The notes beneath the pieces were generated by a model, which saw nothing but the letters and a program-made list of their open reading frames with translations, was not told the DNA's origin and ran no database searches. The position numbers were made by a program, and so were the translations under genes. From Allobacillus salarius (GTDB lineage Bacteria; Bacillota; Bacilli; Bacillales; Alkalibacillaceae): a DNA stretch of 64,000 nucleotides. Location of the stretch: contig NZ_VMHE01000002.1 of assembly GCF_007559425.1 (NCBI RefSeq), positions 124,001-188,000 of the forward strand, in the 5' to 3' direction. Below, one piece after another: positions 51,555 through 59,469 of this stretch (positions are counted from its first letter, which is position 1; each line of letters opens with the position of its first letter).

Positions 51555-51701
51555 ACGTCCTATGAGTAAAGCCTTCCGACGATAAATTATATGAAGTCGT
51601 CGGAAAACTGGGTGAAGCCGTCGAAAAACGGAGAGAACCCGCCGATAAATCGTTGAGAAAACGATAATAAATCATCAACAACGGACTTTCAACAAAAAAA
51701 T
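51555..51701. repeat. Array 2: five clear and two degenerate units, 21-bp period
   Basis: Clear units start at 51576, 51597, 51618, 51639 and 51660; diverged units appear at 51555 and 51681. The shared core is CCGTCGAAAAAC or CCGnCGATAAAT, with a GAAG/GAAC end in the first three clear units. The sequence differs from array 1, but the period is identical. Two minus-strand frames are open, which explains a spurious 69-residue reading frame there. The array lies just after the MerR gene and before ymfF. Confidence 0.85.
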
Positions 51702-51760
51702 ATAATTGATTAAAAAAACACAACTAGCCGTACCATTAAATTGCTTTCCGCGAAATATAC

Positions 51761-51779
51761 TTTACAAATCCTTTGTAAA
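51761..51779. promoter_or_regulatory. Inverted repeat upstream of ymfF (site 1)
   Basis: TTTACAAA, a three-base centre and TTTGTAAA form a perfect 8+3+8 dyad about 70 bases before ymfF. It could bind a dimeric regulator; no specific family can be assigned. Confidence 0.55.
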
Positions 51780-51792
51780 TCGCCCGTGTAGT

Positions 51793-51810
51793 ATGAAACG
51801 ATTGTTTCAT
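51793..51810. promoter_or_regulatory. Inverted repeat upstream of ymfF (site 2)
   Basis: ATGAAAC, a four-base centre and GTTTCAT form a perfect 7+4+7 dyad. Its centre is 31.5 bases from that of site 1, close to three helical turns, so both sites would face the same side of the DNA. Confidence 0.55.
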
Positions 51811-51847
51811 GTAAACTATAGGGTATGAAGGATAAAGGAGGATGTAT

Positions 51848-53134
51848 ATGTCGCAAGTAACAGAACAAACCATTCAAAAAGACGATTATTCACTTCATTT
51901 ATTTGATACGAAAAAATTTAAAACAAATACGATTGTATTGAAATTCACACGTCCACTGAAGCGTGAGAACATTACAGAACGTGCACTACTCCCATTTGTT
52001 TTGCAAAAAGGTTCAGAGAAGTATCCGACAGAACGAGCATTACGACAACAACTCGATGAGTTATACGGAGCGAAGTTCAGTATTTATGGAGGCAAAAAAG
52101 GCGAGAACCATATCGTAACGTTTATATTGGATATACCGAATGAGAAATTCATTAAAGATGAAGAGACGCTCACAAAGGAAGGACTTCAATTTTTGAGTGA
52201 GGTACTTACGAAGCCTAAAGCTAAAAATCAGGCTTTTGATGAGACATTAGTTGAGAAAGAGAAGGACACCTTAAAGAGTAAAATCCAATCAATTATTGAT
52301 GAAAAAATGCAATACGCCAATATGCGTTTGATTGATGAAATGTGTGAAGATGAAGCATTCGGAATCCACGCGCATGGCTATTTGGATGACCTACCACAAT
52401 TAGATGGAAAAAGCTTATATGAGACATACCAACAGATGATCACTGAAGATCGTTTGGATGTTTATGTAGTCGGTGATTTTGACAACGACCAAATGGAAAA
52501 AGATATTGAAGAAAACCTTTCGTTTTCAAGAAATCCACAAGCATCCATTTATCGTTCAGAATCAATCTTGCCGAAAAAAGTAGAAACCATTACTGAAAAG
52601 CAAAAGATCCAACAAGCAAAGCTTCATATGGGCTTCCGCACAGGTGTGCAATTTGCTGACGATAATTTCCCTGCTCTTCAAGTATTTAATGGGATATTTG
52701 GGGGTTATCCTCACTCTAAGTTATTTTTAAATGTTCGAGAAAAACATTCATTGGCTTATTATGCTGCATCTCGTTTTGAAAGCAATAAAGGGCTATTGTT
52801 TGTTTTCAGTGGCATTGCACCTGATAAGTATGACCAAGCGAGAGAGATTATTGAAGCACAACACCAGGCAATTAGTGAAGGTGAAATAACAGACAAAGAG
52901 ATTGATCAAACGAAAAAAGCAATCACGAATCAGCTGAAAGAAACATTGGATCGTTCAACTGGAATCATCGATCTGTTTCATCAGCAAGTGATTGGTGGAA
53001 AATCTGAAGATCCTCAAGCAATCGCTAAAGCCATTCAATCGGTAACGAAAGAAGACGTTATTGCTGTTTCAAAACAAATCGAACTAGACACGGTTTACTT
53101 TTTGACTGCTGAGAATGGAGGGGAAGAAGCATGA
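51848..53134 (+). CDS. ymfF: M16-like protein YmfF (no HxxEH motif)
   Basis: 428 residues from ATG 51848, six bases after AAAGGAGG; the ATG at 51842 overlaps that site. The fold is recognisably M16 (FVLQKGSEKYPTERALRQQLDELYG and a GIFGGYPHSKLFLNVREKHSLAYY segment), but the region that should hold HxxEH lacks it. It is therefore probably the non-catalytic partner of YmfH. Such active/inactive M16 pairs act as heterodimeric processing peptidases. It overlaps ymfH by 4 bases. Confidence 0.92.
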   Translation: MSQVTEQTIQKDDYSLHLFDTKKFKTNTIVLKFTRPLKRENITERALLPFVLQKGSEKYPTERALRQQLDELYGAKFSIYGGKKGENHIVTFILDIPNEKFIKDEETLTKEGLQFLSEVLTKPKAKNQAFDETLVEKEKDTLKSKIQSIIDEKMQYANMRLIDEMCEDEAFGIHAHGYLDDLPQLDGKSLYETYQQMITEDRLDVYVVGDFDNDQMEKDIEENLSFSRNPQASIYRSESILPKKVETITEKQKIQQAKLHMGFRTGVQFADDNFPALQVFNGIFGGYPHSKLFLNVREKHSLAYYAASRFESNKGLLFVFSGIAPDKYDQAREIIEAQHQAISEGEITDKEIDQTKKAITNQLKETLDRSTGIIDLFHQQVIGGKSEDPQAIAKAIQSVTKEDVIAVSKQIELDTVYFLTAENGGEEA

Positions 53135-54420
53135 AAGAATTAACTATACCTCGTATCAATGAAACGATTTATCAAGAGACATTGCCGAATGGTTTAACGG
53201 TTTTTTATTATCCAAAAGAAGACTTTGAAAAAACATTCGCTATTTTCTCAACCAATTATGGTTCAATCGACCAAAAATTCACACCGTTAAACAGTGATGA
53301 ATTTACTCAAGTACCTGATGGGATTGCCCATTTCTTGGAGCATAAAATGTTTGAAAAAGAAGACGGTGATGTATTCCAACATTTCTCAGAGCGTGGAGCT
53401 TCAGCTAACGCATTTACTTCGTTTACTCAAACAGCCTATTTATTTTCCAGTACGGAAGATGAAGAGCGAAATGTTGAGACATTGCTCGATTTTGTCCAAG
53501 ATCCCTATTTCACTGAACAGACGGTGGAGAAAGAAAAGGGAATTATTGAACAAGAAATCCGGATGTATGATGACCAATCAGATTGGCGCCTGTTTTTTGG
53601 AACACTTCAATCTATGTTTGAAAACCATCCGGTGCGAATTGATATCGCAGGCACGGTAGATTCTATATATACCATTACACGTGAAGATTTATATTTATGC
53701 TATGAGACATTTTATCACCCGTCGAATATGTCCTTGTTTGTTATCGGGAACTTTTCCTTACAAGAGATGGCTGAATTAGTCAGAAACAATCAAGCTAAAA
53801 AAGAATTTGCACCTATTGATGATATCAAACGAGATTATGGTGAAGAAAAAGATCCGGTATTTAAGAAAAAAGAAGTCATCCACATGCCTGTGCAAACGCC
53901 TAAATGCATGGTTGGAATTAAAGATAAGAAGGAACACTTACAAACGAGTGAGTTACTGAAAAATGAATTGGTTCGTGAACTCGTTATGGATTTATACTTC
54001 TCTAAAAGTGGAAAGTATTTCGAAGAACTTTATAACGAAGGACTCGTAATTGAAACGTTGCGACTTGAATCATATATGGAAAAATCATTCGGTGTAACAA
54101 TGATCGGTGGAAGAACACTTAAACCAGAAGAATTTAGTGACCGTGTCATTGATATGTTGTTGAACTTGAAAAATTCAACCATTTCAGAAGAAGGGTTTTC
54201 TCGAATGAAGAAACGAAAATATGGTGAATTGATTCGTGACTTTAATGAGCTAGAAGGGACAGCTAACCAAATCATTCACTATCATGATCTTTCTGTCGAT
54301 TACCGAAATATTTTCGAGACATTGGAGAACTTGACGAGAGATGATATGAAAAAGGTCATTGATGGTTGGATTGATCAAGATCAAATAACTGTTTGCATGG
54401 TCTTGCCAGAAGAGGAGTAA
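53131..54420 (+). CDS. ymfH: M16 family zinc peptidase YmfH
   Basis: 429 residues with an intact HxxEH motif at H67-E70-H71 (HFLEHKMFEKEDGD) and a downstream EKGIIEQEIRMY helix that supplies the third zinc ligand. It should be the catalytic half of a YmfF/YmfH pair. The substrate is unknown; related pairs process ribosomally made peptides. Translational coupling to ymfF is implied by the ATGA overlap, with a GGAGGGGAAG site inside ymfF. Confidence 0.92.
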   Translation: MKELTIPRINETIYQETLPNGLTVFYYPKEDFEKTFAIFSTNYGSIDQKFTPLNSDEFTQVPDGIAHFLEHKMFEKEDGDVFQHFSERGASANAFTSFTQTAYLFSSTEDEERNVETLLDFVQDPYFTEQTVEKEKGIIEQEIRMYDDQSDWRLFFGTLQSMFENHPVRIDIAGTVDSIYTITREDLYLCYETFYHPSNMSLFVIGNFSLQEMAELVRNNQAKKEFAPIDDIKRDYGEEKDPVFKKKEVIHMPVQTPKCMVGIKDKKEHLQTSELLKNELVRELVMDLYFSKSGKYFEELYNEGLVIETLRLESYMEKSFGVTMIGGRTLKPEEFSDRVIDMLLNLKNSTISEEGFSRMKKRKYGELIRDFNELEGTANQIIHYHDLSVDYRNIFETLENLTRDDMKKVIDGWIDQDQITVCMVLPEEE

Positions 54421-54422
54421 TG

Positions 54423-55139
54423 ATGAAAGAAACAGTTCTTGTTATCGGGGCAAGCAGTGATTTGGCTCAAGAGACCATTCAAAGCTTGGCAAGCCCTTCA
54501 AGACAATTTATATTGCATTACTTTGAAAATAAAGAAGCAATTGAGAAGACGATGTCTTTACTGGATGAAGATCAAGTCATTATGAGTGTTCGGGCGAATC
54601 TTTCCGAGCAAACAGAGATTCAGCAATTAATCGAATCGATTCCTTTTCAAGTTCACAGTATACTATTTGCGCAAGGACGCAGCTATCATGAACTTTTAAC
54701 TGAATCATCTAGTGAAAAGATGGATGAGCAATATACCATTCATCTTAAATCAATGATGTTGATTGCTAAAGCTTTTTTACCACAAATGATTGCTCGAAAA
54801 GAGGGTAATATCGTAGTGATCTCCTCAATTTGGGGCGAATTAGGCGCTAGTAATGAATCGGTTTATGCTGCGATGAAAGGAGCACAACTTGCATGGATGA
54901 AGTCCATCGCAAAAGAAGTCGGCCCTTCCGGAGTGCGCGTAAATGCAGTAACACCAGGGTTAATCGATACGAAAATGAACAAAGTCATTTCAGAACAAGA
55001 CCAAGAAGTTTGGACAAATCAAGTACCGTTAAGACGTGCCGGTCAACCAGGTGATGTTGCAAACCTTATCCGCTTTCTCTTTTCGAATGAAAGCAATTAT
55101 ATCCATGGACAAGTCCTTCGATTAAGTGGTGGTATATAA
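54423..55139 (+). CDS. ymfI: Short-chain dehydrogenase/reductase YmfI
   Basis: 238 residues of the SDR superfamily: cofactor motif VLVIGASSDLAQET (a variant of GxxxGxG), catalytic Ser in VVISSIWGE, YxxxK as YAAMKGAQ, and the late PGLIDTKM. It resembles FabG-type ketoacyl reductases, but its substrate is unknown. ATG 54423 lies five bases after AGAGGAG; an ATG at 54420 overlaps the ymfH stop. It completes the ymfF-ymfH-ymfI unit. Confidence 0.9.
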   Translation: MKETVLVIGASSDLAQETIQSLASPSRQFILHYFENKEAIEKTMSLLDEDQVIMSVRANLSEQTEIQQLIESIPFQVHSILFAQGRSYHELLTESSSEKMDEQYTIHLKSMMLIAKAFLPQMIARKEGNIVVISSIWGELGASNESVYAAMKGAQLAWMKSIAKEVGPSGVRVNAVTPGLIDTKMNKVISEQDQEVWTNQVPLRRAGQPGDVANLIRFLFSNESNYIHGQVLRLSGGI

Positions 55140-55206
55140 AAAATCATGTATAAGGTTTCATCTTCCGTAGAAAATATAAAAGAAGAACATTAAAGGAGGA
55201 TGAACC

Positions 55207-55455
55207 ATGTCCATATTGGATAATTTCGATCAGTGGAAAGATTTTTTAGGTGATCGTCTAAACCAAGCACAAGATAAAGGTATGCAGCAAGACACGATCA
55301 ATAACCTAGCTTATGAAATCGGTGAACATTTAGCGTCTAAAGTCGATGCGAAAAATGATGAGGAAGCAATTCTTCGTGACCTTTGGAACGTAGCTTCCGA
55401 AGAAGAAAGACGTACGATGGCTAGCATGATGGTTAAACTAGTTCAAAATCAATAA
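55207..55455 (+). CDS. ymfJ: DUF3243 protein YmfJ
   Basis: 82 residues of the DUF3243 family: SILDNFDQWKDFLGDRLNQA at the N-terminus, a helical core, and LWNVASEEERRTMASMMVKL. The family is restricted mainly to spore-forming Bacillales; no function is established. AAAGGAGGA precedes the ATG. A spore-type promoter is possible upstream. A terminator follows. Confidence 0.9.
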   Translation: MSILDNFDQWKDFLGDRLNQAQDKGMQQDTINNLAYEIGEHLASKVDAKNDEEAILRDLWNVASEEERRTMASMMVKLVQNQ

Positions 55456-55467
55456 ATAACGAACCTG

Positions 55468-55503
55468 CCCGGAAAGTGATTTGAATCATTTTTCGGGTTT
55501 TTT
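55468..55503 (+). terminator. Intrinsic terminator after ymfJ
   Basis: A long stem with G-U pairs (55468-55481 with 55484-55497) is followed by six T residues. Confidence 0.85.
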
Positions 55504-55674
55504 GTGTCAAGTACGATGTGAAAATAACATAATCTAGGACGAAAGAAGTGGAATTCAAAGTTTTAACGAAAATAAAGAGGGAATATTATTAATATACTTT
55601 ATCTAGTTGCTAAAATAATTTATGATAGTAGATAGTGTACTTCTTGAATACCTTGAAAAAAAGGGTGTATGGAA

Positions 55675-56463
55675 ATGACGGACGATCGAAAAGATTGGTA
55701 TTTTGAATATGAGATTTTGCATAACCGACCTGGTTTACTTGGAGATATTGCTTCGTTGATGGGAATGCTTTCCATTAATATTATTATGATTAATGGTGTA
55801 GAAGATGCTCGACGTGGTATGCTCTTATTGAGCAGAGATGATCGACAAATTAAGCGTTTACGTATCATTCTCGATATTATGGAAACGATTGAAGTACGTA
55901 AGCTTAGACGACCTAAACTTCGAGATAAATTAGCCGTCATGCATGGCAGATACATAAAGAGTGATTCGGATGATAAAAAGACGTTTCGCTTTGTTCGTGA
56001 TGAATTAGGTGTGCTTGTCGATTTCATGGCTGAACTGTTTAATAAAGGTGGTCATGTGCTTATTGGAATCCGTGGTATGCCACGTGTTGGTAAAACGGAA
56101 TCCATTGTCGCAGCAAGTGTTTCTGCCAATAAGAGATGGTTGTTTCTTTCAAGTACGTTGTTAAAACAAACTGTACGCACGAAATTGATGAAGGATGAAT
56201 ACTCCACGGATAATGTTTTTATCATCGACGGAGTTGTTTCAGCGAAGCAATTTGGTGAAGATCATTGGCGGGTATTACGCGAGGTCATGCAAATACCTGC
56301 AGTGAAAGTTGTCGAACACCCAGACATTTTTGTACAGCAATCGGATTACACATTGGATGACTTTGATTACTTTATTGAACTGCGAAGTGATTCTGATCAA
56401 GAAATCACTTATAAAAGTCTTGAACCTGATCAAAGTGATGAATTTTCAATGTTTGACTTTTAA
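55675..56463 (+). CDS. ymfK: YmfK family protein: ACT-like domain plus P-loop domain
   Basis: 262 residues from ATG 55675, nine bases after AAGGG; ATG 55669 is also possible. The N-terminus resembles an ACT domain (ILHNRPGLLGDIASLMGML), and the C-terminal half carries a Walker-A-like GMPRVGKT (residues 134-141) and a possible Walker B in VFIIDG. This would suit a ligand-sensing nucleotide-binding protein. It is conserved next to rodZ/pgsA in Bacillus; the function is unknown. rodZ follows after 18 bases. Confidence 0.85.
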   Translation: MTDDRKDWYFEYEILHNRPGLLGDIASLMGMLSINIIMINGVEDARRGMLLLSRDDRQIKRLRIILDIMETIEVRKLRRPKLRDKLAVMHGRYIKSDSDDKKTFRFVRDELGVLVDFMAELFNKGGHVLIGIRGMPRVGKTESIVAASVSANKRWLFLSSTLLKQTVRTKLMKDEYSTDNVFIIDGVVSAKQFGEDHWRVLREVMQIPAVKVVEHPDIFVQQSDYTLDDFDYFIELRSDSDQEITYKSLEPDQSDEFSMFDF

Positions 56464-56481
56464 AGTGGACGGTGGATAGTT

Positions 56482-57402
56482 ATGGAGATAGGAAAAAGAT
56501 TACGAGAAGAGCGATTAAACCAAGGTTTATCGCTCGAAGAAGTAAAAAGTGAAACGAAAATTCAAACCCGTTATTTAACTGCAGTTGAAGAAAATGATTG
56601 GAGTAAAATGCCGGGAAATTTTTATGTGCGTGCTTTTATACGTGAATATGCTGAAGTCTTAGGAATGGACGCAGCTATGTTGTTAGAGGAACATAAAAAC
56701 GAATTGCCTCAAACAAGTGATGTGTCGTATGACTATGTTTCTACACCTTCAAGAAAAGAGTCTAGAAGCGGCAATATCGCCTTTTTTTCATTTCTACCCA
56801 AATTATTAGTATTTCTATTGGTGATTGGGATCATCTTCGGTATTTGGTATTCGTATGTTAACTTTGTCCATCCAGCCTTAACGGAAAATGATGAACAATC
56901 AGGAAGTGAAGAAGGTTCAGAAATAATAGCTCCTGACGTAGATGAAGAGGAATCAAATGAAGAAGAGGAAGCGACAGACGGTGATAAGGCATCTGAACAA
57001 TCGGAAGGTGGCAATGAGGAACAAAGTGAAGAAAAAATACAGCCTAGTCTATCTGTTGAAGAGGTAGATGAAGATGCAGCGACACCTTTAACGACCGTAC
57101 GTTTGACGGATGCGGAAAGTTTGGAACTCGAATTTGAGATTGATGGCGAAACATACTTATGGGTTCACGGGATAGAAGATGGAGAAGTAGTGGAAAGTTT
57201 CGCTGATGAGCGAGTTTACACATCCGATGACTCCCCACTGACAATAGAAGCATCTGGTTCAAATGATTTTGTTGAACTAAATATTGGAAGAGCCTCTGTC
57301 GTTAACTTAAAAATTAGTGGCACAGAATTCGAATATCCAATTGATGCAAATGAAGAAGTCCATCAAAAAATCCACATCCTTTGGGAACCATCAGAATCGT
57401 AA
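56482..57402 (+). CDS. rodZ: Cell-shape protein RodZ (YmfM)
   Basis: 306 residues: a cytoplasmic HTH domain (IGKRLREERLNQGLSLEEV and NWSKMPGNFYVRAFIREYAEVLG), one membrane helix (about 100-122), a long acidic Glu/Asp/Ser linker, and an extracellular beta domain (about 200-306). RodZ links MreB filaments to the membrane in the elongation complex. The acidic linker is longer than in B. subtilis by impression. It is followed by a terminator and pgsA. Confidence 0.93.
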   Translation: MEIGKRLREERLNQGLSLEEVKSETKIQTRYLTAVEENDWSKMPGNFYVRAFIREYAEVLGMDAAMLLEEHKNELPQTSDVSYDYVSTPSRKESRSGNIAFFSFLPKLLVFLLVIGIIFGIWYSYVNFVHPALTENDEQSGSEEGSEIIAPDVDEEESNEEEEATDGDKASEQSEGGNEEQSEEKIQPSLSVEEVDEDAATPLTTVRLTDAESLELEFEIDGETYLWVHGIEDGEVVESFADERVYTSDDSPLTIEASGSNDFVELNIGRASVVNLKISGTEFEYPIDANEEVHQKIHILWEPSES

Positions 57403-57423
57403 ATTGACTATGAATTACGTTTG

Positions 57424-57456
57424 ATCCTTTGCCCAAAGCAAAGGATTCCTTTTTTA
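57424..57456 (+). terminator. Intrinsic terminator after rodZ
   Basis: A perfect 9-bp stem (57424-57432 with 57438-57446) is followed by TCCTTTTTT. It separates ymfK-rodZ from pgsA. Confidence 0.85.
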
Positions 57457-57499
57457 TGATTTAAAAATCAATGACAGAACAAATTTGGAGGAAAATCAA

Positions 57500-58078
57500 A
57501 TGAACATACCAAATAAAATTACGCTTTCACGTATCTTAATGATTCCATTATTCATTATTTTACTTGTTGTACCATTTAATTGGACTACATATTCAATAGG
57601 TGAAATGTCCATTCCGTTAGAACATATATTGGCTGGGATTTTGTTTATTATCGCCTCTGTTACCGATTGGGTCGATGGATATTATGCACGTAAATATAAT
57701 CTAGTCACAAATTTAGGTAAATTTTTGGATCCGTTAGCTGATAAACTGCTTGTATCTGCAGCATTAATTTGTTTAGTCGAATTAGGAATGGCTGAAGCGT
57801 GGCTCGTTATCTTAATTATTAGCCGCGAATTTGCAGTAACCGGTCTCCGTTTAGTAGCCGCTGGTGAAGGAATTGTCCTTGCGGCAAGTAATATGGGAAA
57901 AATAAAAACCGTATTGCAAATTAGTGCAACAGCCTTTTTATTACTTCATCATTTTCCTTTCTCTTATTTAGGTTTTCCAATTGGAACAATCCTCTTATAC
58001 CTGGCCGCTTTTGTCACAGTACTTTCTGGAGTTGAATATTTCATGAAAAACTGGCACGTGATGAGGGATTCTAAATGA
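57500..58078 (+). CDS. pgsA: CDP-diacylglycerol-glycerol-3-phosphate phosphatidyltransferase
   Basis: 192 residues from ATG 57500, after TTGGAGGA; a TTG at 57485 is part of that site. The start NIPNKITLSRILMIPLF and the CDP-alcohol phosphotransferase motif (DWVDGYYARKYN with the later GKFLDPLADK) are intact, with about five membrane helices. It makes phosphatidylglycerol phosphate using CDP-diacylglycerol from CdsA. It overlaps cinA by 4 bases. Confidence 0.96.
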   Translation: MNIPNKITLSRILMIPLFIILLVVPFNWTTYSIGEMSIPLEHILAGILFIIASVTDWVDGYYARKYNLVTNLGKFLDPLADKLLVSAALICLVELGMAEAWLVILIISREFAVTGLRLVAAGEGIVLAASNMGKIKTVLQISATAFLLLHHFPFSYLGFPIGTILLYLAAFVTVLSGVEYFMKNWHVMRDSK

Positions 58079-59337
58079 GAACCGAAAAAACATGTGAAAT
58101 TATATCCGTAGGCACCGAGTTATTACTTGGTCAAATTGATGATACAAATGCAACTTGGTTATCAGAAAAGATGGCGACACTCGGCTTAAACGTTTACCAT
58201 CGTCAAACAATCGGTGATAATCGGAAGCGTTTATATGAAGCCTTTAAACTTGCCCAAAGTCGATCAGATCTTGTAATCGTCACAGGAGGACTTGGACCGA
58301 CAGATGATGATTTAACTCGTGATGCAGCCTGTGACTTATTTGGTTGTAACTTGGAAACCGACTTGTTTACGATGAAAAAGATAGAGGCCTACTATGAAAA
58401 TCGCGGAATGAACATGACTGAAAACAACCGAAAACAAGCCCTTTCTTTTTCAGGTGGTACCGTTTTCGAAAATGAAGTCGGTATGGCACCAGGTTTATGC
58501 TACCAATATGATGAAACCGTTTGGTATTTTCTCCCTGGAGTGCCTACAGAAATGAAATGGATTGTCGATCATCGTTTAATTCCTGATTTGTATAGTCGCG
58601 ATTTTCTCCAATATCAATTGTATAGTCGTGAATTGAATTTTCAGGGGATTGGTGAGTCGACCATTGAACATGAATTAATCGATCTTATTCGCAAGCAATC
58701 AAATCCCACGATTGCACCGCTTGCAGGAGATGGCCATGTGACGATTCGGTTAACGGCAAAGAGTGTCTCAAAAGAAGAAGCAGATGAATTGTTGGATAGC
58801 ATACAAGAACAAATCCTATCCCGCGTTTCAATTTACTATGTTGGTGACCGGCCGAACACATTGGAAAGACAAATAATCGAACGTTTACGTAATAAGAATC
58901 TGACATTCTCCGCTTGTGAAAGTATTACAGGTGGGCTTTTTGCATCGCAAATAGTTTCCGAACCTGGCGCATCAGATGCTTTTCAAGGTTCAATCGTTTC
59001 TTATACGAATGAAATCAAAGAAAACATCGTCAACGTTCCGATAGAAATACTAGAGCGATATGGAGCTGTCAGTGAAGAATGTGCTCGTTCGATGGCAGAG
59101 AAATCGAGAGTATTAATGAACTCAGATCTATCAATTAGTTTTACAGGTGTTGCTGGAGACCAATCGATCGATGGTCATTCGAGCGGGACTGTGTTCGTAG
59201 CCATCTCTAGCAAAGAGGGCTCAACTATTTGTGAGAAATTAACCCTTATCGGAAAACGGAATGAAATAAGAAACCAAGCTACTAAGCGAGGGTTAAAAAT
59301 TTTTCTAAACTATATAAAAAACAATTATCCCGTGTAG
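58075..59337 (+). CDS. cinA: CinA family protein (competence/damage-inducible)
   Basis: 420 residues: an N-terminal MoCF/COG1058 domain (ISVGTELLLGQIDDTNATWL and VTGGLGPTDDDLTRDA) and a C-terminal CinA domain (LTFSACESITGGLFASQIVSEPGAS), known to deamidate NMN in other species. It is usually co-transcribed with recA in competent Gram-positives. It overlaps pgsA (ATGA). The gap of 132 bases to recA contains a separate promoter. Confidence 0.95.
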   Translation: MRTEKTCEIISVGTELLLGQIDDTNATWLSEKMATLGLNVYHRQTIGDNRKRLYEAFKLAQSRSDLVIVTGGLGPTDDDLTRDAACDLFGCNLETDLFTMKKIEAYYENRGMNMTENNRKQALSFSGGTVFENEVGMAPGLCYQYDETVWYFLPGVPTEMKWIVDHRLIPDLYSRDFLQYQLYSRELNFQGIGESTIEHELIDLIRKQSNPTIAPLAGDGHVTIRLTAKSVSKEEADELLDSIQEQILSRVSIYYVGDRPNTLERQIIERLRNKNLTFSACESITGGLFASQIVSEPGASDAFQGSIVSYTNEIKENIVNVPIEILERYGAVSEECARSMAEKSRVLMNSDLSISFTGVAGDQSIDGHSSGTVFVAISSKEGSTICEKLTLIGKRNEIRNQATKRGLKIFLNYIKNNYPV

Positions 59338-59368
59338 AAAACAGTATTTTCCCTTATAGATAACAAAG

Positions 59369-59385
59369 TTTTCTCTAAGAGAAAA
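59369..59385. other. Small inverted repeat between cinA and recA
   Basis: TTTTCTC and GAGAAAA form a perfect 7+3+7 dyad, just upstream of the recA regulatory region. There is no T-run after it, so it is a poor terminator; it may be a protein site or chance in A/T-rich sequence. Confidence 0.35.
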
Positions 59386-59390
59386 TGATA

Positions 59391-59402
59391 GAACAGATAT
59401 TC
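59391..59402 (+). promoter_or_regulatory. Candidate LexA (SOS) box for recA
   Basis: GAACAGATATTC matches the Gram-positive SOS box form GAAC-N4-GTTC with one mismatch in the right half. It ends nine bases upstream of the -35 hexamer of the recA promoter. Confidence 0.6.
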
Positions 59403-59411
59403 GCTTTTTTG

Positions 59412-59440
59412 TTGGCAAAATGCTAAAATCATAGTATGAT
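59412..59440 (+). promoter_or_regulatory. SigA promoter of recA
   Basis: TTGGCA (59412-59417) and TATGAT (59435-59440) have an exact 17-base spacer, 30 bases upstream of the recA start. Confidence 0.78.
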
Positions 59441-59469
59441 AGAGTTAGTTAAATGAAGGGGGAAAATTA

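Noticed and set aside
51514..51723. 69-residue minus-strand open frame over array 2
   Set aside because: It begins at TTG without a ribosome site and is created by the 21-bp repeat, which keeps more than one frame open. It is most likely not a gene.
59369..59385. Intrinsic terminator of cinA
   Set aside because: The stem is short and A/T-rich and no T-run follows.
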